Shown here: piece after piece, positions 1 through 6,804 of the stretch
How positions within the stretch are numbered: the stretch's first letter is position 1
Layout: every line of letters begins with the position of its first letter
Assembly: GCA_035550715.1 (NCBI GenBank)
Contig: DASZOP010000204.1
Span: 1-6,804, forward strand
DNA length: 6,804 nt
Direction of reading: 5' to 3'
Origin: DASRVA01 sp035550715
GTDB taxonomy: Bacteria; Gemmatimonadota; Gemmatimonadetes; JACCXV01; JAHWKZ01
Position numbers and translations under genes: made by a program
Notes under the pieces: generated by a model
What the model saw: the letters and a program-made list of their open reading frames with translations, nothing else
Database searches by the model: none
Told to the model about the DNA's origin: nothing

Positions 1-726
<726 letters not shown>

Positions 727-2005
727 GCGGAATCGTCCAGGCCGAAGTCGAGAAGCTGGCCCACGGCGGCGAGGGGATCGCCCACGTGGACGGCCGGGTG
801 GTGTTCGTCCCGGGCGCCGCGCCGGGGGACCAGGTCCTGGCCCGGATCGTCGAGGACCATCCCCGCTGGGCCCGGGCGCGCCTCGAGCGGGTTCTTCGGC
901 CGTCGCCCGACCGGGTCGAGCCGCGCTGTCCGCTCCACGACGAGTGCGGGGGATGCGGGCTCCAGCACGTCCCTTCGGCCGTCCAGCGGCGCGCCAAGGC
1001 GCGGGCGGTGGCCGACCTCCTCGAGCGAGTGGGTCGACGGCGTCCGCCGGCGCCGATCGTGTGCGAGCCCCCGCCCCGGGACTGGGCCTATCGCCAGCGC
1101 GCGGTCCTCTCGTGGCGGCGCTCCGGCGAGAGGGTGGTCGTCGGATTCCATCGGGCCGGGGATCCCGTGGCGCTCGTCGACGTTCCTGCGTGTCCGGTGC
1201 TCGACGGGCGGATCGCGGCGCGGCTGGGGGAAGCCCGCTCGCTCCTTCTCGACGCGCTCGGCGACGAGGGCAAGTCGGCGGACGAGGGACGCCTCGCGCT
1301 CCGCGCCCTGCCGGGCCACCCGGTCGATGCGGGCGTGTTCGCCGCCGATCCGGAGACGGCGCGCCGGCTCGCCCGAGCCCTCGACTGCGGCGGGCTTCCG
1401 ACGACGTGGGGACGATGGGACCGGGCGGGGCTGACCCTGGCCGGCGGGGCGCCACGGCGGGAGCTCCGGCTCGCGTATCGCGGTTTGAACCTCCGGGTCG
1501 GGTTCGATAGCTTTCTACAGGCCGATCTGGACGCAGCGGACGCACTCTACCAGGCGGCCCTCGAGATGCTCGATCCCGTTCCCGGCGAGGCCGCGATCGA
1601 CGCCTACGCGGGAATCGGGATCATGGCCGCCCAGCTGGCGCGGTCGGGCGTTCGCGTGACGGCCGTCGAGAGCCATCCGGGCGCCGCCAGCGACCTGCGC
1701 GCCAACGTGGCGTGGGCCGCCGGCCAGGTCCATGTGCTCGAGATCGAGGCCGACCGGCTGAACTGGCGGCGGCCGCGACCGGACGCGATCGTCGTCAACC
1801 CGCCCCGCGGCGGCTGCTCCCGGCGCGTGATCGAGGGGATCTCCCGTTCCGGCGCCCGTCGGGTCGTCTACGTCGCCTGCGACCCGGCCACCCTCGCCCG
1901 GGACGTCCGCCGGCTCGGAGACGGGTGGCGTCTCGACCGCGTCCGGACCTTCGACCTCTTCCCGCAGACCGCCCACGTGGAGACCGTCCTCAGAGTGAGC
2001 CGGAC

Positions 2006-2530
2006 ATGACGTCCCTGGCGACCTACGTTGTGACCGCCGGCGACGGCGCCGACCCCTACCGGGTGGCCCTGGTCTCGTCCGCCGACGGGTGGACCGCCAC
2101 GGTCGAGCGGCGGGGCGAGACGTGGACGTTTCCGATCCGGGCGGGCGACCACGGCCGTGCCTGGGTCGGGGAGCGGCTCCTGACGGTGGGGTGGAGGGAC
2201 GGCCGGCTGGTGATCGGCGGTGTCGAGCATCCGCTCCAGGTCGAGACCGAGGCGTGGCACCGGGCCGGCCGGATCGGCGCGGCGTCGTCGGTCGGCGGGC
2301 GGGTCCGCGAGATCAGGACCCCGATGCCCGGCCTCATCGTCGCCGTCCTGGTCGAGGAGGGGGAGCGGGTGGAAGCCGGCGCCGGCCTGGCGGTGATCGA
2401 GGCCATGAAGATGGAGAACGAGATCGTGGCGCCGGCCCCGGGGGTCGTGCGCGAGGTCGGCGTACGGCCCGGCCAGGCGGTGGAGAAGGACGTCATGGTC
2501 TGCCGGATCGAGCCCGGAGGAACCGAGTGA
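2006..2530 (+). CDS. Biotin carboxyl carrier protein with N-terminal BT-like region (acyl-CoA carboxylase alpha-chain C-terminal half)
   Basis: This 174-residue protein carries the biotin that shuttles CO2 from the biotin carboxylase (1-726) to a carboxyltransferase not present in the window. Residues about 103-170 are a biotinyl/lipoyl-type domain: TPMPG at 106-110, then the hallmark EAMKMENEI with Lys135 as the predicted biotinylated residue, then a mirrored beta half (APAPGVVREV...GQAVEKDVMVCRI). Residues 1-95 are rich in predicted beta strands (WTATVERRGETWTFPI, GRLVIGGVEHPLQVE) and resemble the BT domain that joins the two halves of propionyl-CoA carboxylase alpha subunits; this part is assigned by pattern and position. 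ATG 2006 was chosen because it overlaps the methyltransferase TGA (ATGA), its Shine-Dalgarno is weak so coupled translation is likely, and the frame upstream of it is low-complexity. The 3' end overlaps the mutase start as GTGA. It is longer than a minimal AccB-type domain and lacks the usual Pro/Ala-rich AccB linker. Confidence 0.92.
   Translation: MTSLATYVVTAGDGADPYRVALVSSADGWTATVERRGETWTFPIRAGDHGRAWVGERLLTVGWRDGRLVIGGVEHPLQVETEAWHRAGRIGAASSVGGRVREIRTPMPGLIVAVLVEEGERVEAGAGLAVIEAMKMENEIVAPAPGVVREVGVRPGQAVEKDVMVCRIEPGGTE
2516..2522 (+). promoter_or_regulatory. Strong Shine-Dalgarno for the mutase GTG start
   Basis: GGAGGAA at 2516-2522 contains a perfect GGAGG (2516-2520) six bases before GTG 2527. 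It fixes the mutase start at this non-ATG codon, which itself overlaps the carrier-protein stop as GTGA. It is the best ribosome-binding site in the window and may raise mutase translation relative to the genes on either side. Confidence 0.8.
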
Positions 2531-4149
2531 GGCGTCCCCAGGTCGAGACGCGCGCCGTGGCGCCGGGAGACGAGGCGCCCCGGACCACCAGCGGCCACGT
2601 CATCCGGCCCGTGTACGGACCGGACGCCGTGGCGGCGGTCGACCCCGCGAGGGACGTCGGGCTTCCCGGCGAGCGCCCGTACACCCGCGGCATCCACGCC
2701 GACATGTACCGGGGCCGGCTATGGACGATTCGGCAGTACGCCGGCTACGGAGGCGCGGAGGAGACCAACCTCCGCTTCCGGCATCTCCTCGACCACGGCC
2801 AGACGGGGCTCTCGACCGCCTTCGACCTGCCGACCCAGATGGGGTACGACTCCGACCACCCGCGTGCGGCCGGCGAGGTCGGGCGCGTGGGGGTCGCGAT
2901 CGATTCCCTCGACGACATGCGGCGCCTCTGCGAGGGGATTCCGCTCGCCGAGGTGTCGACGTCGATGACGATCAACGCAACCGCCACGACGCTCCTCGCT
3001 CTCTACACGCTCGTGGGGGAGGAGCAGGGGGCGCCCCTCGCGTCCCTCCGGGGAACGATCCAGAACGACATCCTGAAGGAGTACGTGGCGCGCGGGACGT
3101 ACATCTACCCGCCGGCCTTCAGCCTCCGCCTGATCGTGGACTCGTTCGCCTGGTGCGCCCGCGAAACGCCGCAGTGGAACCCGATCTCGATCTCCGGCTA
3201 TCACATCCGCGAAGCGGGGGCGACCGCGGCCCAGGAGCTCGCGTTCACGTTCGCCCACGCCATCTGCTACGTCGAGGCGGCCCGGAGGGCCGGCCTGGAG
3301 CCGGCGGATTTCGTGGGCCGGCTCTCCTTCTTCTTCGGCGTCCACAACGACCTGTTCGAGGAGGTGGCCAAGTTCCGCGCGGCGCGGAAGATCTGGGCCG
3401 GGCTGGTGGAGAGGCGGTTCGGGATCGAGGATCCGGCCGCGGCGCGGCTTCGGTTCCACACCCAGACGGACGGCGCCACGCTGACCGCCCAGCAGCCGCT
3501 CAACAACGTCGTGCGGGTGACCGTGCAGGCGCTGGCCGCGGTCCTGGGGGGAACGCAGAGCCTCCACACCAACGCTTACGACGAGGCGCTGGCCCTGCCG
3601 ACCGAGGCGTCGGCGCGGCTCGCCCTCCGGACGCAGCAGATCCTGGCCTGGGAGAGCGGCGTCGCGGCGACCGCGGATCCGCTGGGGGGCTCGTACTACG
3701 TGGAGGCCCTGACGGCCGACCTGGAGGAGCGGGTGCTGGAGATACTCGAGCGGGTCGATGAGCTCGGCGGCGCGCTGGCCGCCCTCGAGGCCGACTTCTT
3801 CCAGGCCGAAATCGAGCGCGAGGCCTACCGCCACCAGCGGCGCGTGGAGAGCGGCGAGGAAGTGGTCGTGGGCGTGAACCGCTGGACGGAGGAGGACGCG
3901 GAGCCGAGGATCGGCGGGGTCGACGTCGCGGTGATCGAGGCCCGGCAGGTCGAGCGGCTCCAGGCCTGGCGGGCAGCGCGCGACTCCGGCGCCGTCGACG
4001 ACGGGCTCGAGCGACTGCGGAACGCGGCCGAGGGCGAGGACAACCTCCTGCCGCCGATCCGCGCGGCGTGCCGCGCCGGCGCCACCCTGGGAGAGATCGC
4101 CGACGTCTTCCGGGACCGGTTCGGGACCTGGGACGAGGAGCGGAGCTGA
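2527..4149 (+). CDS. Methylmalonyl-CoA mutase, large (catalytic) subunit of the split two-subunit type
   Basis: This subunit forms the TIM barrel of adenosylcobalamin-dependent acyl-CoA mutase and is predicted to interconvert methylmalonyl-CoA and succinyl-CoA. Length is 540 aa. Residues match Propionibacterium MutB with a constant offset of 18: Tyr71 (Tyr89) in TIRQYAG, Gln179 (Gln197) in TIQND, Arg189 (Arg207) in VARGTYIYPP, and Tyr225-His226 (Tyr243-His244) in SGYHIREAG. Tyr71 together with Arg189 is the pair typical of methylmalonyl-CoA mutase; isobutyryl-CoA mutases have Phe and Gln there. An Ala is kept in GLSTAFDLP, where 2-hydroxyisobutyryl-CoA mutase has Asp. The protein stops after the barrel (FGTWDEERS) and has no DxHxxG cobalamin-binding domain, so it needs a separate B12-binding subunit, as in archaeal and several bacterial split mutases. 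That partner is not in this window. GTG 2527 follows a perfect GGAGG and overlaps the carrier-protein stop. Neighbouring carboxylase genes support a propionyl-CoA to succinyl-CoA route. Confidence 0.94.
   Translation: MRRPQVETRAVAPGDEAPRTTSGHVIRPVYGPDAVAAVDPARDVGLPGERPYTRGIHADMYRGRLWTIRQYAGYGGAEETNLRFRHLLDHGQTGLSTAFDLPTQMGYDSDHPRAAGEVGRVGVAIDSLDDMRRLCEGIPLAEVSTSMTINATATTLLALYTLVGEEQGAPLASLRGTIQNDILKEYVARGTYIYPPAFSLRLIVDSFAWCARETPQWNPISISGYHIREAGATAAQELAFTFAHAICYVEAARRAGLEPADFVGRLSFFFGVHNDLFEEVAKFRAARKIWAGLVERRFGIEDPAAARLRFHTQTDGATLTAQQPLNNVVRVTVQALAAVLGGTQSLHTNAYDEALALPTEASARLALRTQQILAWESGVAATADPLGGSYYVEALTADLEERVLEILERVDELGGALAALEADFFQAEIEREAYRHQRRVESGEEVVVGVNRWTEEDAEPRIGGVDVAVIEARQVERLQAWRAARDSGAVDDGLERLRNAAEGEDNLLPPIRAACRAGATLGEIADVFRDRFGTWDEERS
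4142..4145 (+). promoter_or_regulatory. Probable Shine-Dalgarno for the FmdB-family gene
   Basis: GGAG at 4142-4145, inside the last codons of the mutase gene, lies five bases before ATG 4151. A purine-rich run (GAGGAGCGGAG) surrounds it. It supports ATG 4151 as the start; the mutase stop is only one base upstream. Confidence 0.55.
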
Positions 4150-4150
4150 G

Positions 4151-4492
4151 ATGCCGACCTACGGATACGAGTGCACCGCCTGCGGCCACAACTTCGATGT
4201 CGTCTCGAAGATCAGCGCCAAGCCCACGCCCCGGAAATGCCCGGTCTGCGGCGGGCGGGCGAACCGCCAGATCAGCGGCGGCGCGGGCTTCCTGTTCAAG
4301 GGCGAGGGGTTCTACATCACCGACTATCGGAGCGAGGAGTACCGATCCCGCGAGAAGGCCGAGAAGAAGGATGGGGGAGACGGGGAGACGAAGGCCGAGA
4401 AGCCGGACGAAGCCGCGAAGCCCGACCCCGCTGCCACCGTCGAAAAGCCGGGGAAGAAGAAAAAGAAAAAGAAGGGGAAGAAGGACGGGTGA
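4151..4492 (+). CDS. FmdB-family zinc-ribbon protein with Lys-rich tail
   Basis: This small 113-residue protein starts MPTYGYEC, as FmdB-family proteins usually do. Two CxxC knuckles (Cys8-Cys11 and Cys30-Cys33) form the predicted zinc ribbon, and the family's GFLFKGEGFYITDYRS block follows at about 49-64. Residues 65-113 are a charged, probably disordered tail rich in Lys, Glu, Ala and Pro; it ends with seven consecutive Lys, then Gly-Lys-Lys-Asp-Gly. FmdB was named after a putative regulator of formamidase in Methylophilus, but the role of most members, including this one, is unknown. A basic tail suggests nucleic-acid or ribosome contact (inference). The gene sits one base after the mutase stop, and its own stop overlaps the argS start as GTGA, so it is probably coupled to both. 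The AAA/AAG-rich end of the gene is far lower in GC than its surroundings. Confidence 0.93.
   Translation: MPTYGYECTACGHNFDVVSKISAKPTPRKCPVCGGRANRQISGGAGFLFKGEGFYITDYRSEEYRSREKAEKKDGGDGETKAEKPDEAAKPDPAATVEKPGKKKKKKKGKKDG
4454..4485 (+). repeat. Purine-only low-complexity tract (Lys codons) doubling as the argS leader
   Basis: A run of A and G only, with two A5 stretches (4460-4464 and 4466-4470), encodes the poly-Lys end of the FmdB-family protein. Its 3' part (GAAGGGGAAGAAGGA, 4471-4485) lies just before GTG 4489 and can act as a diffuse Shine-Dalgarno for argS. It is the most AT-rich point in the window. Confidence 0.6.
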
Positions 4493-6144
4493 CCCGACCG
4501 CGCGAGGAGCTCCGCAGCCGGCTCGCTGGACGCATCGAGTCGCTCGGATGGCCCGCGTCCGACATCGTGGTCGAGCGCCCGGCCCGCCCGGAGCACGGCG
4601 ACTGGGCCTCCCCGGTGGCGCTCGCACTCGCCCGGCCCCTTGGCCGTCCGCCGCGCGAGATCGCCCGCGAGCTGGCCGAAGGGCTCGAGGACACCGGGGG
4701 GGCCTTCGAGGAGGTCCAGGTGGCCGGCCCGGGCTTCCTCAACGCCCGGCTGTCCGCCGACTACCTCCGGCAGGGGATCCGGCGGATCCTGCAGGCCGGG
4801 CACGGCTACGGGAGGTCCCGGCGGCTCGCCGGCCGGCGGCCGAACGTCGAGTTCGTGTCCTCCAATCCTACCGGCCCACTGCACGTCGGTCACGCGCGGA
4901 ACGCGGTCCTGGGCGACGCCATCGCGGCGCTCCTCGAGAGCCAGGGCGCCCAGGTCACCCGCGAGTACTACTTCAACGACGCCGGGCGGCAGATGGACGT
5001 GCTGGGCGGATCGGTCTACGCGCGCTATCGGCAGCTCTGGGAGCCGGACTTTCCGTTCCCCGCCGAAGGCTACGCGGGCGGCTACATCGAGGACCTGGCC
5101 GTCGAGTTCCGGGACGAGGTCGGCGAGCGGTACCGGGACGCCGATCGCCAGGAGTGGCTGCCGGCGGTTCGCGGCTTCGCCGGCGAGCGGATTGCGGCCG
5201 GCATCCGGGAGGACCTCGCCCGCTTCGGGGTCCGGTTCGACGTCTGGTTCAACGAGTCGTCGCTCTACCAGGACGGTCGACTCGAGCAGACGATCGGGGA
5301 GCTGAGGGCGGCGGGCGCGGCCTACGACAAGGACGGCGCGATCTGGCTACGGGCGACCGGGTGGGGAGACGACGAGGACCGCGTGCTGGTCAAGAGCAGC
5401 GGCGATCCGACGTATCTGCTCCCCGACGTCGCCTACCACGTCGACAAGCACGGCCGCGGTTTCGACGCCGCCATCGACGTGTGGGGCGCCGACCATCACA
5501 GCTACGCCGTCCGGATGCAGGCGGCGCTCGCTTCGCTCGGGTATCCGCCGGACTGGCTGAGGCCGGTCATCTACCAGCAGGTGAGCCTGATCGAGGACGG
5601 CCAGGAAGTGCGGCTCTCGACGCGCCGCAACCGGATGGTGACGCTGAGAGAGCTCATGGAGGACATCGGCGTCGACGTCACGCGCTACTTTCTCCTCATG
5701 CGGAAGGGCGACACCCACATGACGTTCGACCTGGACCTGGCGCGTCGACAATCCGAGGAGAACCCGGTCTACTACGTGCAGTACGCCCACGCGCGGATCG
5801 CGGGCGTGTTCGAGCGGCTGGAGGAGCGCGAATGGGATCCCCGCGAGGGCGGCGTTCCCGACACGCTGGATCGCCTCGCGGCCGACGTCGAGATGGACGT
5901 CCTGCGCGCGCTCGACGACTACCCCGACGTCGTGTCCGACGCCGCCGACGCGCTCGAGCCGCATCGGGTGACCGACTACCTGGAGGGCCTCGCCCGGCGC
6001 TTCCACCTGTGGTATCACGCCGAGCGGTTCCTGGTCGAGGACCGGGACCTGGCGCGGGCACGGCTGGCGCTGGCGCGCGCCGTCCAGACGGTGCTCGCGA
6101 ACGGCCTCGGGCTCCTCGGGGTGAGCGCGCCCGAGTCCATGTAG
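4489..6144 (+). CDS. argS: Arginyl-tRNA synthetase (class I)
   Basis: This cytosolic enzyme attaches arginine to tRNA-Arg. Length is 551 aa, normal for bacterial ArgS, so the gene looks complete. Domains in order: an N-terminal ArgS-specific add-1 domain (about 1-95, including the GPGFLNARL block); the Rossmann catalytic core with SSNPTGPLHVGHARN, where HVGH (132-135) is the HIGH signature; a core with EYYFNDAGRQMD and WGADHHSY; the KMSKS-loop region, here RLSTRRNRM from 375; then NPVYYVQYAHARI (425-437) leading into the C-terminal DALR anticodon-binding domain, which ends LLGVSAPESM. The KMSKS-loop is degenerate, which is known for ArgS. GTG 4489 was chosen because it gives an N-terminus of normal ArgS length, follows a purine-rich leader and overlaps the FmdB-family stop (GTGA). 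The same frame is open further upstream through that gene, but the extension has no ArgS-like sequence. A stop follows at TAG 6142-6144. Confidence 0.97.
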   Translation: MTRPREELRSRLAGRIESLGWPASDIVVERPARPEHGDWASPVALALARPLGRPPREIARELAEGLEDTGGAFEEVQVAGPGFLNARLSADYLRQGIRRILQAGHGYGRSRRLAGRRPNVEFVSSNPTGPLHVGHARNAVLGDAIAALLESQGAQVTREYYFNDAGRQMDVLGGSVYARYRQLWEPDFPFPAEGYAGGYIEDLAVEFRDEVGERYRDADRQEWLPAVRGFAGERIAAGIREDLARFGVRFDVWFNESSLYQDGRLEQTIGELRAAGAAYDKDGAIWLRATGWGDDEDRVLVKSSGDPTYLLPDVAYHVDKHGRGFDAAIDVWGADHHSYAVRMQAALASLGYPPDWLRPVIYQQVSLIEDGQEVRLSTRRNRMVTLRELMEDIGVDVTRYFLLMRKGDTHMTFDLDLARRQSEENPVYYVQYAHARIAGVFERLEEREWDPREGGVPDTLDRLAADVEMDVLRALDDYPDVVSDAADALEPHRVTDYLEGLARRFHLWYHAERFLVEDRDLARARLALARAVQTVLANGLGLLGVSAPESM

Positions 6145-6183
6145 AGCCAGGATGACGCCGCTCTTCCTCCCACCGGGGGTCGC

Positions 6184-6804
6184 ATGTCGCTTCTCGTAGT
6201 CGGGTCGGTCGCGCTCGACGACGTACGAACGCCCTTCGGCGAGCGGAAGGACGTGCTGGGCGGGGCGGCCACGTACTTCAGCCTGGCCGCCTCCTACTTC
6301 ACCGACGTCCGGCTGGTCGGGGTCGTGGGCCGGGACTTCCCGGACCGGCACCGGGAGCTCCTCGAATCGAGGCGGATCGACCTGGCGGGGCTCGAGACCG
6401 TCGACGGCGAGACCTTCCGCTGGGGAGGCGCGTACGGCTACGACATGAATGCGCGCGAGACCCTCTTCACCCACCTGAACGTCTTCGCCGACTTCCGCCC
6501 GCGGATCCCCGAGCCGTTCCGGGATTCCAGGCACGTCTTCCTGGCCAACATCGAGCCCGGGCTCCAGCTCGGCGTCCTCGATCAGGTGGATGCGCCCGAC
6601 ACCGTCGCGCTCGACACGATGAACTACTGGATCGAGCACACGCCCGATACGCTCAACGAGGTCATCGGCCGGGTCGACATCGTCCTCGTCAACGACTCCG
6701 AGACCCGCCAGCTGGCCAGCGAGCCGAACCTGCGGAAGGCCGCCGCGGCCATCCTCGCGCGGGGGCCCGGGGTGATCGTCGTCAAGAAGGGCGAGCACGG
6801 CGCC
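6184..6804 (+). CDS. PfkB-family sugar kinase (3'-truncated by window edge)
   Basis: The first 207 codons of a PfkB/ribokinase-family kinase are visible, running open to the last base. Such kinases phosphorylate a sugar or nucleoside with ATP in the cytosol. The N-terminus MSLLVVGSVALDDV is the usual first strand. LGGAATYFSLAASYF, with the Gly26-Gly27 pair, is the substrate-side glycine motif; VRLVGVVGRDF follows. DTMNYW begins at 144, and Asn170-Glu173 (NDSE) is the NxxE motif linked to Mg and phosphate binding. The C-terminal DTxGAGD signature with the catalytic Asp would lie beyond the window, so activity cannot be judged. The substrate is not evident. ATG 6184 sits 39 bases after argS with a modest G-rich site (GGGGG, about 6175-6179), and there is no terminator between, so it may share the operon transcript. 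An earlier ATG at 6152 is in another frame and stops after 15 codons. Confidence 0.9.
   Translation, partial: MSLLVVGSVALDDVRTPFGERKDVLGGAATYFSLAASYFTDVRLVGVVGRDFPDRHRELLESRRIDLAGLETVDGETFRWGGAYGYDMNARETLFTHLNVFADFRPRIPEPFRDSRHVFLANIEPGLQLGVLDQVDAPDTVALDTMNYWIEHTPDTLNEVIGRVDIVLVNDSETRQLASEPNLRKAAAAILARGPGVIVVKKGEHGA

Noticed and set aside
2719..3834. Long antisense open frame (371 codons, - strand)
   Set aside because: It mirrors the conserved mutase barrel and its translation is Arg/Gly/Pro-rich with no family signature; a GC-driven shadow.
3500..4627. Antisense open frame with a Leu-rich stretch opposite the FmdB-family gene
   Set aside because: The hydrophobic stretch is just the complement of Lys/Glu codons (CTT/CTC/TTC) in the FmdB tail, not a real membrane protein.
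4068..6155. 695-codon + strand frame overlapping FmdB and argS
   Set aside because: Its translation is Arg/Gly/Ala low-complexity without motifs, while the alternative frames give full-length FmdB and ArgS.
6145..6183. Possible terminator between argS and the kinase gene
   Set aside because: The 39 bases hold no stem of useful length and no T run; only a trivial CCC/GGG pairing is seen.
6152..6199. 15-codon ORF starting at ATG 6152 in the argS-kinase gap, running past the kinase start
   Set aside because: It could act as a leader peptide, but it has no good Shine-Dalgarno, no regulatory codon pattern and no attenuator-like hairpin.
5347..6798. Long antisense open frame (483 codons, - strand)
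   Set aside because: It lies opposite argS and the kinase, whose + strand products match known families throughout. Long antisense frames are expected at this GC content, and its translation shows no recognisable motif.

Overview
The window is a compact, high-GC bacterial chromosomal segment. All genes lie on the + strand and there is almost no non-coding DNA. Every gene belongs to a recognisable family. The split methylmalonyl-CoA mutase, the PfkB-type kinase and the strong G/C preference at third codon positions would fit an uncultivated soil or sediment lineage such as Gemmatimonadota, Eisenbacteria, Acidobacteriota or Rokubacteria. That is only an impression; nothing in the sequence fixes the phylum.

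Layout: (1) 1-726, the C-terminal part of a biotin carboxylase subunit, cut by the left edge. (2) About 693-2009, a TRAM-domain, Fe-S-cluster-type 23S rRNA m5U methyltransferase (RlmD/RumA-like). (3) 2006-2530, a short protein with a BT-like (biotin carboxylase-carboxyltransferase interaction) region followed by a biotinyl carrier domain. (4) 2527-4149, the catalytic large subunit of a split, B12-dependent methylmalonyl-CoA mutase. (5) 4151-4492, an FmdB-family zinc-ribbon protein with a Lys-rich tail. (6) 4489-6144, arginyl-tRNA synthetase. (7) 6184 to the right edge, a PfkB-family sugar kinase, cut by the window end.

Genes 1, 3 and 4 form the core of propionyl-CoA catabolism. A biotin-dependent acyl-CoA carboxylase makes methylmalonyl-CoA, and the mutase isomerises it to succinyl-CoA. 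The carboxyltransferase subunit, an epimerase and the B12-binding mutase subunit are not in the window. The other genes serve translation (rRNA methylation, Arg-tRNA synthesis) or are of uncertain role (FmdB, kinase).

The junctions are very tight: an overlap at 693-726 (or CTGA at 723-726), ATGA at 2006-2009, GTGA at 2527-2530, a 1-base gap at 4150, GTGA at 4489-4492, then a 39-base gap. This points to one operon with translational coupling. I see no promoter, terminator, RNA gene, CRISPR array or mobile element. The most notable point is that the two halves of what is often one acyl-CoA carboxylase alpha chain flank an RNA methyltransferase gene. I found no convincing wholly new system.
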